Below, one piece after another: positions 1-7,015 of a stretch of 7,849 nt of DNA. Made by a program: the position numbers and the translations under genes. Under the pieces are notes generated by a model, which saw only the letters and a list, made by a program, of their open reading frames with translations, was not told the origin of the DNA and did not search any database. Location of the stretch: assembly GCA_964404395.1 (NCBI GenBank), contig CAYOKA010000104.1, forward strand, positions 1 to 7,849, written 5' to 3'. Position 1 is the first letter of the stretch, and the number at the start of each line of letters is the position of its first letter. This DNA comes from JAAYBT01 sp964404395 (GTDB taxonomy: Bacteria; Bacillota; Clostridia; Acetivibrionales; DTU013).

Positions 1-40
1 CGACAAGAAACATGCATACTAAACGTTTTACATCTCTCAT
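1..40 (-). CDS. N-terminus of an unidentified membrane or secreted protein (cut by window edge)
   Basis: Only the first 13 codons are inside the window (MRDVKRLVCMFLV). The start is the ATG at 40-38, preceded 9 nt upstream by a strong AAGGAGGA ribosome binding site. An in-frame ATG at 49-47 directly abuts the SD and is too close to be used. The N-terminus has basic residues followed by a hydrophobic run, which fits the beginning of a signal peptide or membrane anchor, but too little is present to name a family. The case for a real gene rests on three things in series on the minus strand: a near-consensus promoter (315-344), a long leader, and the strong SD. It reads in the same direction as the DNA-repair operon upstream, but has its own promoter. 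Confidence 0.55.
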   Translation of the reverse strand, partial: MRDVKRLVCMFLV

Positions 41-308
41 TTCTATCATCCTCCTTATCTTTTTTTGTTCTCTATGTTCAAGCCATATGGCTTAGACACC
101 TGAAAAACAATAAAGCAATAAAAGTATAAAACAAAATTCAATTTCTACTTGTGAATACTAACATTTGCGGTCGTATGGTCTTAGTACTACTACCGGAGGA
201 GCCTTCCTCCAAAAGAAGATACACCTTAGTTCTCTAATTAACTATTCTAGTTAGTTATATTCCTTAGTAACGTAAAAATGTACCTTTTAGAAACCAATAT
301 TATGATAT
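41..308 (-). promoter_or_regulatory. Long structured 5' leader of the leftmost gene; no known riboswitch recognised
   Basis: This is the predicted untranslated leader between the promoter and the ATG at 40; no credible ORF lies in it. Visible structure: (i) a perfect 6-bp hairpin GGAGGA-AGGC-TCCTCC (minus strand, 210-195); (ii) a 14-bp palindrome AAGCCATATGGCTT (80-93); (iii) TAGTACTA, an 8-bp palindrome just after the first hairpin (minus-strand sense); (iv) the ribosome binding site GGAGGA at 54-49, identical to one arm of hairpin (i). TCCTCC at 200-195 could therefore pair either with its local partner or with the ribosome binding site. I compared it by eye with c-di-GMP, purine, cobalamin, fluoride and T-box motifs and saw no convincing match. 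The regulatory role is inference. Confidence 0.4.
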
Positions 309-314
309 ATTAGA

Positions 315-344
315 ATTATAACATTTGCCATTGTAATGTGTCAA
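315..344 (-). promoter_or_regulatory. Sigma-A-type promoter for the leftmost minus-strand gene
   Basis: On the minus strand, TTGACA (344-339) and TATAAT (320-315) are separated by 18 bp, with a TG one base upstream of the -10 (extended -10). Both hexamers match the consensus exactly. Transcription would start near 308, giving a leader of about 270 nt before the ATG at 40. The -35 lies about 30 bp past the stop of the DUF4130 gene. I see no clear terminator hairpin between them, so some read-through from that operon is possible. Confidence 0.75.
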
Positions 345-373
345 TAAAGAAATGTTCCAGTTTAACCCTATTC

Positions 374-1111
374 TTACCATTTCTCTGTGAGATTATCCCA
401 ATAACGCCGTGGCATAAACTGCCTTTGAAGCTTTGGATTCGAGCGGCTCTGAATCTCCAGTGCTTTAAAAAACTCCCTCCACAAGCACGAAAATCGCTTT
501 TCCTCCTGTGTGTTGTCGGGGATATCATCTGCGGAAAACTCGGAAACAATCCAGGTCTCCGTATTATATAAGACTGCAATTTCTCTTTTAACATCATGAA
601 TAATCCAAGGCTGATCCGAGAGACGTTCTGCAAAATGCGGTGCCAGCAATTCTATCACATTATTGTCCGGGCTGATAGATGAGTAAAAAATGCCACCCTC
701 AACCTGCCTAAACCTGACAAATCCCATGAGCCTATGCACTTCAAATTCAAGCCTTCGGTTAATGTCCATTATTCTGTAAACCGTATCATCAGACAGGTGC
801 AAATCCACCTTGCCACCCATCTTCCAACCAAGCTTAAGGTAGCGATATATGAGGGTGCCCGCCTGCAGATCTTCTGTAAGGAAGGCATGATAACAATTTT
901 TCAAGGCATCTTCTGAAATATTACTCCGGATTGAATTATATACCCTGTCAGATTTCATAGAATTAGTATCAATAAAAACATAGGTTGACGTAATATCCTG
1001 CTGGAGTCCATGCTCCGACAAAATAGCGTCAGGCACCTGCTTTCGGGAGAAGGCCTCAAAAACGGCAGTTAAAATCCCTTCAAAGCTTCCATCATAAATA
1101 TATGTTAGCAT
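374..1111 (-). CDS. DUF4130 / TIGR03915 family DNA metabolism protein
   Basis: 245-residue protein of the DUF4130 family (TIGR03915, 'probable DNA metabolism protein'). Recognisable features are the N-terminus reading LTYIYDGSFEGIL, the central RLMGFVRF segment, and the C-terminal block NPKLQRQFMPRRYWDNL, which is the family signature. In other bacteria the same domain is found fused to UdgX-type uracil-DNA-binding proteins, linking it to DNA damage; its biochemical activity is not established. Start: ATG at 1111-1109, with AGGTGA 6 nt upstream. A GTG immediately before it (1114-1112) is possible but too close to that SD. The ATG overlaps the TGA stop of the radical SAM gene by one base (TGATG), implying translational coupling and probably partnership in one process. 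Residues look intact and length fits the family. Product family is confident; mechanism is unknown. Confidence 0.9.
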   Translation of the reverse strand: MLTYIYDGSFEGILTAVFEAFSRKQVPDAILSEHGLQQDITSTYVFIDTNSMKSDRVYNSIRSNISEDALKNCYHAFLTEDLQAGTLIYRYLKLGWKMGGKVDLHLSDDTVYRIMDINRRLEFEVHRLMGFVRFRQVEGGIFYSSISPDNNVIELLAPHFAERLSDQPWIIHDVKREIAVLYNTETWIVSEFSADDIPDNTQEEKRFSCLWREFFKALEIQSRSNPKLQRQFMPRRYWDNLTEKW

Positions 1112-2460
1112 CACAATTCACCTGATATACTGGCTGCCACATCCTCGCGGGTGGGTGCCGATAAAGCCGGCTGTGGCTCCATCCCTCCCAGTAGCGTGGA
1201 GGTGGCAGGCAGAAGAAAGCTCAACTGTGTATAGCCCGGATCCTCCACCGGGAGCTGCTTGCTACCGGCAATAATATTAGTTTTGATAAATTCCTCCGTA
1301 GCATCCAGCTTATCAATGTATTTGCCCTTGCAGGTGATAAAATATCTGGCCCGTTTCAATACAACACCAAGCTTCTTTATGTCGGCGAAGTCCAGCTTCT
1401 GAATCATCCTCGCCTTGATAATCCTCTGGGCAGATCGTACCCCGATACCGGGCACCCGGAGTAGTAGGAAGTAGTCAGCCTTATTTATTTCTATAGGAAA
1501 CCGGTGAAGATTGCGCAGTGCCCAGTCACATTTGGGATCCAGCTGGGTGTCAAAATCCTTATGGGATTCATCCAAAAGCTCGTCGGCCTTAAAGCCATAA
1601 AACCTAAGCAGCCAGTCTGCCTGATAAATCCTGTGTTCACGGAGCAAAGGAGGCTTGACTGCCTTCGGCAAGGCCGGGTGATTGGACACGGGCACATATG
1701 CGGAATAGAACACCCTTCTCATTCCATAACGCTTATACAGCCCCTCCGAGAGCTTTAAAATGCCCAGATCATGATCCCCTGTAGCTCCGACAATTAATTG
1801 AGTACTCTGCCCCGCTGGTACAAACACGGGAGCATTCCTAAACCTGCGGCTGTTGTCACGGGTTTCATTAATCTTATCGCTGATGAAGCCCATCGGCCCC
1901 AAAATCGCTTCCTTCTTCTTCTGCGGAGCCAGAAGCTTCAATCCGTCACTGGTGGGCAGCTCAATATTAACACTCATCCTATCCACATAGATACCTGCCC
2001 TTTCAATCAAAGCGGCATCTGCCCCGGGAATCGCCTTTATATGAATATAGCCATTGAACCGGTAGTCCTCACGCAGCCGCCGCACCGCACGAATAATCAG
2101 CTCCATGGTGTGATCTGGAGATTTGACCACGGCGGAGCTCAAAAACAGCCCTTCGATATAATTCCTTCTATAGAAGTTAATTGTGATCTCTGCAATCTCG
2201 TCCGGAGCAAAAGCCGCCCGAGGAATGTCATTAGAAATCCTGTTAACGCAGTAAGCGCAATCATAAATGCAGCAGTTGGACATAAGTACCTTCAACAGCG
2301 ATACGCAGCGCCCATCCCCTGTGAATGAATGACATATTCCTGCCGGCATGCTACACCCTACCCCTCCGGGCTTATTTTTCCTGGAGCTTCCGCTGGAAAC
2401 ACATGAAACATCATACTTTGCACTTTCAGCCAAAATTTTGAGCTTATCCATTTCGTCCAT
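1111..2460 (-). CDS. Putative DNA modification/repair radical SAM protein (TIGR03916 family)
   Basis: 449-residue radical SAM enzyme. The [4Fe-4S]/SAM-binding CxxxCxxC motif is CIYDCAYC (C64, C68, C71, counted from the ATG at 2460). Upstream cysteines at about 36, 43 and 52 (GCSMPAGIC...GRC) are also typical of this subfamily. The core continues through GQSTQLIVGATGD (about 217-229). A helix-hairpin-helix DNA-binding motif lies near 326-348 (INKADYFLLLRVPGIGVRSA), followed by a family-typical tail; the last ~45 residues are low-complexity and probably variable. Substrate and reaction are not known; the HhH motif and the DUF4130 partner point to DNA. Start: the ATG at 2460 has GGGTGA 4 nt upstream; in-frame ATGs at 2472 and 2451 have poorer SD context. 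First gene of a two-gene operon driven by the promoter and LexA-like box at 2520-2559. Confidence 0.92.
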   Translation of the reverse strand: MDEMDKLKILAESAKYDVSCVSSGSSRKNKPGGVGCSMPAGICHSFTGDGRCVSLLKVLMSNCCIYDCAYCVNRISNDIPRAAFAPDEIAEITINFYRRNYIEGLFLSSAVVKSPDHTMELIIRAVRRLREDYRFNGYIHIKAIPGADAALIERAGIYVDRMSVNIELPTSDGLKLLAPQKKKEAILGPMGFISDKINETRDNSRRFRNAPVFVPAGQSTQLIVGATGDHDLGILKLSEGLYKRYGMRRVFYSAYVPVSNHPALPKAVKPPLLREHRIYQADWLLRFYGFKADELLDESHKDFDTQLDPKCDWALRNLHRFPIEINKADYFLLLRVPGIGVRSAQRIIKARMIQKLDFADIKKLGVVLKRARYFITCKGKYIDKLDATEEFIKTNIIAGSKQLPVEDPGYTQLSFLLPATSTLLGGMEPQPALSAPTREDVAASISGEL

Positions 2461-2519
2461 ATATTCACCCATTCCATTATTTGCACGCGAAATCTGTGAT
2501 TAAAATAAATCATAAGTAA

Positions 2520-2548
2520 ATAATATCACCTGTCATGGAAAAAATCAA
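2520..2548 (-). promoter_or_regulatory. Promoter of the radical SAM / DUF4130 operon
   Basis: On the minus strand, TTGATT (2548-2543) and TATTAT (2525-2520) are 17 bp apart, with TG one base upstream of the -10 (extended -10). The transcript would begin near 2513, giving a leader of about 50 nt. The -35 overlaps the LexA-like palindrome at 2546-2559. The promoter sits in the 123-nt gap after the thioesterase gene, so the repair operon can be expressed independently of it. Confidence 0.7.
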
Positions 2549-2559
2549 ACATATGTTCG
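2546..2559. promoter_or_regulatory. LexA/DinR box (SOS operator)
   Basis: On the minus strand the site reads CGAACATATGTTTG. The Gram-positive LexA (DinR) consensus is CGAACRNRYGTTYC, or CGAAC-N4-GTTCG as a palindrome; this site matches 13 of 14 positions. Its core AACATATGTT is a perfect 10-bp palindrome, and one flanking pair on each side extends the dyad with a single mismatch. It overlaps the -35 hexamer of the radical SAM operon promoter, the position expected of a LexA repressor site. The motif match is directly visible; LexA binding is inferred. Confidence 0.75.
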
Positions 2560-2583
2560 ATGTAATGCTTTGGGCTTTGTATG

Positions 2584-3060
2584 TCAGCTTTTGCTCTGCT
2601 CCTTTTTCCTTATCCGCTCACTGCGCCTTCTTGCCGCAGCTTCGTTTTCCCTTATTTCCTCATCCGTTTCTAATAGGAGCTTGCAAACCTCAACTGGTTT
2701 TGAAAAAGAATCTACAGCCACAAATGTAAGATATGCTTTGTTAGTAAACTTTCTTTCGCCGGCCAAAAAATCCTCCGAGTATGCTTCTACAACCACCTCC
2801 ATCGAGGTTCTGCCTACCCATGTGACCCTTGACCTCAATGTAATCATCTGCCCCTGCTTTACAGGATGATTAAATTCGACACTATCAATGGCGGCCGTAA
2901 CTACAATGCGGTTACTGTGTCTTTGTGCAGCCATGGCCCCTGCCATATCCACCATATGCATCAGGCGCCCTCCAAGCAGATTTCCAAGCAAATTCGTGTC
3001 ATTTGGCAACACCAACTCTGTCATTTCCACCATGGATTCACGAGGTGATTTCGGTCTCAT
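2584..3060 (-). CDS. Acyl-CoA thioesterase, hotdog fold (YkhA/BACH type)
   Basis: 158-residue single-hotdog acyl-CoA thioesterase, expected to hydrolyse acyl-CoA thioesters to free fatty acid and CoA in the cytoplasm. Family hallmarks: PNDTNLLGNLLGGRLMHMVDMAG (about 19-41), with the conserved Asn23 and Asp38 around the GG turn, then AAIDSVEFNHPVKQG (56-70), a typical hotdog beta segment, and the central strand VTWVGRTSMEVVVEAYSED. The last ~28 residues form a highly charged Glu/Arg/Lys-rich helix, commonly seen in bacterial YkhA-like proteins. Start: the ATG at 3060 has a strong GGAGGAG SD 7 nt upstream. An upstream in-frame ATG at 3117 adds 19 residues outside the family and overlaps the predicted -10. 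The exact chain-length preference cannot be read from sequence. Confidence 0.88.
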   Translation of the reverse strand: MRPKSPRESMVEMTELVLPNDTNLLGNLLGGRLMHMVDMAGAMAAQRHSNRIVVTAAIDSVEFNHPVKQGQMITLRSRVTWVGRTSMEVVVEAYSEDFLAGERKFTNKAYLTFVAVDSFSKPVEVCKLLLETDEEIRENEAAARRRSERIRKKEQSKS

Positions 3061-3118
3061 ATTTACACTCCTCCCTATCTGTCCTTCTCGCCTTACCTTA
3101 TTTTGAGTATAATCCATT

Positions 3119-3147
3119 ATAATAATTCCAGCTACCTTATACTACAA
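3119..3147 (-). promoter_or_regulatory. Predicted promoter of the thioesterase gene
   Basis: On the minus strand, TTGTAG (3147-3142) and TATTAT (3124-3119) are spaced 17 bp. An overlapping TATAAT (3121-3116) is an alternative -10 with a worse -35 spacing. Transcription would start around 3110, about 50 nt before the ATG at 3060. Confidence 0.5.
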
Positions 3148-3162
3148 TGAGCACTTTCTCAT

Positions 3163-3180
3163 TTATAGGCGTATCTATAA
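3163..3180. repeat. Small inverted repeat in the divergent intergenic region
   Basis: TTATAG-N6-CTATAA is a perfect 6-bp inverted repeat just upstream of the thioesterase -35. It could be an operator for either divergent gene, but in A/T-rich DNA it may be chance. Confidence 0.25.
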
Positions 3181-3229
3181 TTTAAGTGGTTTTTACCATT
3201 TTGTAAACAAACTGAAACACTATAATAAC

Positions 3230-3258
3230 TTGATACCTACCCCCAGCTACCCTATAAT
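3230..3258 (+). promoter_or_regulatory. Promoter of the TtcA-like / glycosidase operon
   Basis: TTGATA (3230-3235) and TATAAT (3253-3258) are separated by exactly 17 bp; 11 of 12 positions match sigma-A consensus. The start site would be near 3265, giving a leader of about 65 nt. A second TATAAT at 3221 lacks a good -35. Confidence 0.7.
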
Positions 3259-3329
3259 AAATAATAAGGAATAGTTCATAATATTAGCACGATATAGGCG
3301 TTTGAGTTGCTTGAATAATAAGCTAGAGT

Positions 3330-4055
3330 ATGGGAGAGTTTAGTATTAGGAAAATATTGGGGCAGACAAGGAAGGCCATCCAGGACTATGACATGATACA
3401 GCAGGGCGATAGTATCGCTGTCGGAGTTTCGGGCGGTAAGGATTCATTAACCTTGTTGATTGCACTGAGAAAACTTATGGACTATTACCCGCTCAAATTC
3501 GAAGTAAAGGCAGTAACACTGGCACTTAGCATTGGCGAGACAGATTTCAGCCCAGTGTCCAGCTTGTGCAAAGATATTGGTGTAGAGTACATAATTGAAG
3601 ATACAAATATAGGCAAAATTCTTTTTGAAGCCAGGCAGGAAAAAAACCCCTGCTCGCTATGTGCCAATCTTAGGCGGGGAGCTCTTAATAATATTGCATT
3701 AAGGCTTGGATGCAACAAGGTAGCGCTCGCGCACAACTGTGATGATGTTGTAGAAACACTGCTTTTAAGTACATTTTATGAAGGCCGCATCCACACATTT
3801 TCTCCGGTTACATATTTGGACAGAAAGAACATTACTGTCATAAGGCCTCTCATATATGTTGATGAAAAACAAATAAAGGCATTCGTCAAGAATCAGAGCC
3901 TACAGATAGTACAAAATCCTTGCGCGGCCAACGGCCATACAAAGCGGCAGTATATTAAGAATCTAATCGAGCATCTTGCTCTCGACAACAAGGATGTTAA
4001 AAACACTATATTCGGCGCCATCAAGCGTTCAGGAATGGATGGATGGCACAAATAA
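3330..4055 (+). CDS. TtcA-like tRNA 2-thiolation ATPase (adenine nucleotide alpha-hydrolase fold)
   Basis: 241-residue PP-loop ATPase of the TtcA family. E. coli TtcA forms 2-thiocytidine at tRNA position 32, using ATP and an iron-sulfur cluster. Visible motifs: the PP-loop SGGKDS (34-39); the cysteine pair C108-x-x-C111 followed by RRGALN, as in TtcA; the AHNCDD segment (134-139), equivalent to the family's H-x-x-D-D; and a third cysteine C198 in NPC, in the position of the third cluster ligand. All three putative cluster cysteines are kept. Length is shorter than E. coli TtcA (about 311) but normal for compact clostridial homologues. Start: the ATG at 3330 follows an in-frame stop at 3324-3326 and fits homologues, but it has no real SD, so translation may be weak. 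The exact tRNA target in this organism is not provable from sequence. It is 11 nt upstream of the secreted glycosidase gene. Confidence 0.85.
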   Translation: MGEFSIRKILGQTRKAIQDYDMIQQGDSIAVGVSGGKDSLTLLIALRKLMDYYPLKFEVKAVTLALSIGETDFSPVSSLCKDIGVEYIIEDTNIGKILFEARQEKNPCSLCANLRRGALNNIALRLGCNKVALAHNCDDVVETLLLSTFYEGRIHTFSPVTYLDRKNITVIRPLIYVDEKQIKAFVKNQSLQIVQNPCAANGHTKRQYIKNLIEHLALDNKDVKNTIFGAIKRSGMDGWHK

Positions 4056-4066
4056 CGGAGGTAAAA

Positions 4067-6991
4067 ATGTTTAACAAAAGAAGAAGTAATTCCTTTGCAG
4101 CTGTAATTATCGTGCTATTTGTACTTATGATGGCTACACCGATAAATATATACGCATACGCAGCCGACCCAAATCTCATTTATGAGAAAATTGATAAACA
4201 GACCATCACGCAAGGGGTAACACTTGAGAACATAGTCAGGTTTACTGCTAATGGCTGGTATAACTTTTATGTGACAAAAATCGACTTGAACAACGAGCAT
4301 TTAAGCATTGACACTCTTACTAACATTGAATCCGTGGGAAGAACCGCATCCACTAAAAAGCTTGCAGAGCAAAGAGGTGCCGTTGCGGCGATAAACGCCA
4401 GCTTTTTTACCTCGAGCGGCGGCGGAAACGGTTACCCAGTAGGGGCTGTCGTACAATCCTCGGATATACTGTGTGCGTCTAGAAACTACAATCGCTACAG
4501 CGATTCAATCGCATCTTTCTCCATCAACAATATGAATGAAGTTATCCAAAATTATTGGAAGGTCAATATGAGCCTTTCCACAAAATCCGGTGCAAAGCTG
4601 GATGTAGAGCAGTATAACATGGGCAACAAAAAAGAATATGATAAGCTCAACGTATTCGACAGAAAATGGGGCAAGACTGCAATCGGTGCATCAGAAGCCA
4701 TGCCTGATATTTTTCAGATGGTCGTGGAAAACGGCAAGGTCACCAATTTTATTAAGGACGGCCCTGCGGCAGCAATACCGGAAAATGGCTTTGTGGTGGT
4801 AACACGCACTGAAGGCGCCCAGCTGCTTCAGAAAAACTTTTTAGTGGGCAGCAGCGTTGATTTAGACATTAGCTCAACACCAGACTGGAATAATCTGAAA
4901 ATGTCTATTTCCGGCAGCTCCATGCTGGTTAAGGATGGCGTCATCCCAGAGACCTTTTCCTTTACACCAGCTGACATTATGGTTAGAAGTCCCAAGACAG
5001 CCGTAGGCAGTTCAAAAGACGGGAAAACTATTTACTTTGTTACAGTAGACGGCAGGCAGACAGCCAGCATCGGACTGACACTAAAGGATATGGCACTGTT
5101 CATGAAAAGCATAGGAGCTTACAATGCCAACAACATGGACGGCGGTGGCTCTACGACAATGGTGGCAAGACCCCCTGGCAGCACGGAAGTTAAAGTGATG
5201 AACAAGCCCTCCGATGGAAGTGTTAGAAATGTCGCTGTCGGAGTGGGTGTGTTTACCAATGCTCCTGAGGCGCCCCTTGCCGGGTTAATTGTTGAGGCAT
5301 CAGACCGGTATATTTTTACTAACACAACCAGAGCTTTTACTGTAAAGGGATATGATAAGTATAATAACCCCATAAAGGTTGACCCTTCCCTGGTCAAGTG
5401 GAGCGTTTCTGGCGTAAAGGGCGAATTTAACGGTAACATATTCAAGCCCACTACCTTCGGAGAGGGCAAGGTTACTGCAAAAATTGGCAATGTGTCCGGA
5501 TCGATGAATATAAGTGTTCTGTCCAGACCAGCCGCCCTTGAGCTTAGCGAAAGCAGCATTAAGCTTACAGTAGGAAAGTCGAAATCCCTCTCAATAAAGG
5601 GGATTAATCCAAGAGGATACGTTGCATCAATAGAGCCCTCCGATTTGGAATGGACGATCAGTAAAAAAATAGGAACAATCGAAGACGGGGTCTTTACAGC
5701 AACGGCTAAGGGATTAGCTTACATTGGTGCTTCCTTTGGCGATGTGCACGCTTACTGTCCGGTCAATGTATCTACGACCGTGTCAGCAATAACAGACGAC
5801 TTCGAAAAGAGTAATGCCACCTTCCAATCATATCCCGAAGCGGTTCAGGGTACATACAAAATCTCGAGCAAGCAGAAGTTTTCAGGCAAGTATTCCGGTG
5901 AGCTCTATTACGATTTTACTACGAATATTGATGCTACCCGGGCTGCATATATGGTGCTCAATGACGGAGGAGTTGTGCTGGATAAGGACATCACCAGAGT
6001 TGGGCTTCAGGTGTACAATGATCATGAAAACCCCGGATGGCTCCGTGCAGAAATATTCGATTCAGACGGCAAGCAGCAGGTTGTCGATTTGAGTAAAACA
6101 ATGGACTGGACTGGATGGAAATATCTAGAGGCATCTGTGGAAAGCATTAAAAAGCCCGCCAAACTGACGCGCATTTATCAGGTTCTGGTCAATCCCGTGG
6201 GCGGCGAGCAATTGTCGGATGCAGGCTATCTCTACTTTGACGACCTGACCTTGACCGGCAACGGGTATTCTTCGGAAAACTTAAATATCCCTGAAAATAC
6301 GCCCTTTGTAGATGATTCAAATACTGAGGTTAGAATCAGTAAGGTCACAGCAGACACCTTCCGCTTTGGCGTAGTGGGTCAGTCCCGCGAGCCTGAAAAT
6401 GAAGTAGAAACCAATCTGGCAAGCCTGTACGGAGATAAGGTGACAAGGTGGCTGGAGCTTGGTGGCGTTGTAGGTAGTGGTTCCCATGAATCAATATCAA
6501 GCCTGATTAGTAAAACACCTGTTGTAGCGACTCACACTGTCGATCTGGAGAGCACAAAAGCACTGGATTATAAGTACTCTGTCACAGATTTCAAAAATAG
6601 CAGATTTATTAAGCTGGATACCCGGAAAAACGGCTTAAGACTCAGTGATCCGGCACAATGGCAGCAATTACTCAATGACCTGGACTCATTCAAGGGGCAA
6701 AACCTCTTCCTTTTTATGGAGAGTTCCCCGGAAACCTTCACAGACAAGCTGGAACTGGCCTTATTCAAGAAGACGATTTCGGACTATCGTTTAAATACAC
6801 TTCGTAACGTATGGGTGTTCTATAAAGGGGATAAGAACCGGAGCTATATGGAAAACGGGGTAAAGTACCTTGAAACTGCCGGCTATGAGGTTGACGGGCT
6901 GGAGCCGGGCAAGACGGCTGCTGCTCAATATGTTCTTGTGGTAGTCAAAGGCAATGTAGTGACCTACGTATACAAGCCGATAGACTCTTGA
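4067..6991 (+). CDS. Secreted modular phosphodiester glycosidase (NAGPA domain) with Ig-like, jelly-roll and degenerate phosphoesterase-like domains
   Basis: 974-residue exported protein. Start: the ATG at 4067 has GGAGG 5 nt upstream; an in-frame ATG at 4043 inside the previous gene has none. A signal peptide spans about 1-31 (basic N-region, hydrophobic core, cleavage near AYA-A). Domains: NAGPA/DUF2233 phosphodiester glycosidase, about 50-398, with AAINASFF (107-114), GYPVGAVV (122-129), VDGR (327-330), NNMDGGGSTTM (355-365) and RNVAVGVGVF (387-396). Two bacterial Ig-like domains follow at about 404-485 and 488-568. A carbohydrate-binding-like jelly roll lies at about 577-732, ending YLYFDDLTLTG. 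The C-terminal 760-974 resembles a calcineurin-like phosphoesterase without its metal ligands. The NAGPA family cleaves sugar-1-phosphodiester bonds; a cell-wall or extracellular polysaccharide substrate is inferred. No sortase motif or SLH domain is visible, so attachment may be through the jelly roll. It is followed by the palindrome/terminator at 7016-7109. Confidence 0.87.
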   Translation: MFNKRRSNSFAAVIIVLFVLMMATPINIYAYAADPNLIYEKIDKQTITQGVTLENIVRFTANGWYNFYVTKIDLNNEHLSIDTLTNIESVGRTASTKKLAEQRGAVAAINASFFTSSGGGNGYPVGAVVQSSDILCASRNYNRYSDSIASFSINNMNEVIQNYWKVNMSLSTKSGAKLDVEQYNMGNKKEYDKLNVFDRKWGKTAIGASEAMPDIFQMVVENGKVTNFIKDGPAAAIPENGFVVVTRTEGAQLLQKNFLVGSSVDLDISSTPDWNNLKMSISGSSMLVKDGVIPETFSFTPADIMVRSPKTAVGSSKDGKTIYFVTVDGRQTASIGLTLKDMALFMKSIGAYNANNMDGGGSTTMVARPPGSTEVKVMNKPSDGSVRNVAVGVGVFTNAPEAPLAGLIVEASDRYIFTNTTRAFTVKGYDKYNNPIKVDPSLVKWSVSGVKGEFNGNIFKPTTFGEGKVTAKIGNVSGSMNISVLSRPAALELSESSIKLTVGKSKSLSIKGINPRGYVASIEPSDLEWTISKKIGTIEDGVFTATAKGLAYIGASFGDVHAYCPVNVSTTVSAITDDFEKSNATFQSYPEAVQGTYKISSKQKFSGKYSGELYYDFTTNIDATRAAYMVLNDGGVVLDKDITRVGLQVYNDHENPGWLRAEIFDSDGKQQVVDLSKTMDWTGWKYLEASVESIKKPAKLTRIYQVLVNPVGGEQLSDAGYLYFDDLTLTGNGYSSENLNIPENTPFVDDSNTEVRISKVTADTFRFGVVGQSREPENEVETNLASLYGDKVTRWLELGGVVGSGSHESISSLISKTPVVATHTVDLESTKALDYKYSVTDFKNSRFIKLDTRKNGLRLSDPAQWQQLLNDLDSFKGQNLFLFMESSPETFTDKLELALFKKTISDYRLNTLRNVWVFYKGDKNRSYMENGVKYLETAGYEVDGLEPGKTAAAQYVLVVVKGNVVTYVYKPIDS

Positions 6992-7015
6992 AAAATTAGA
7001 AAATGGACATTAGGG

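Noticed and set aside
1798..2328. Plus-strand open frame of 176 codons opposite the radical SAM gene
   Set aside because: It lies wholly antisense to a clearly conserved gene, has no ribosome binding site and no recognisable domain.
2535..3122. Several plus-strand open frames opposite the thioesterase
   Set aside because: All are antisense to a well-supported hotdog thioesterase and have no motifs.
3164..3301. TATAGGCGT repeated at 3164-3172 and 3293-3301
   Set aside because: A 9-nt repeat in A/T-rich intergenic DNA without other support is likely chance.
5119..5559. Minus-strand open frame of 146 codons inside the glycosidase gene
   Set aside because: Antisense shadow of the NAGPA and Ig-like domain coding sequence; no SD or family resemblance.
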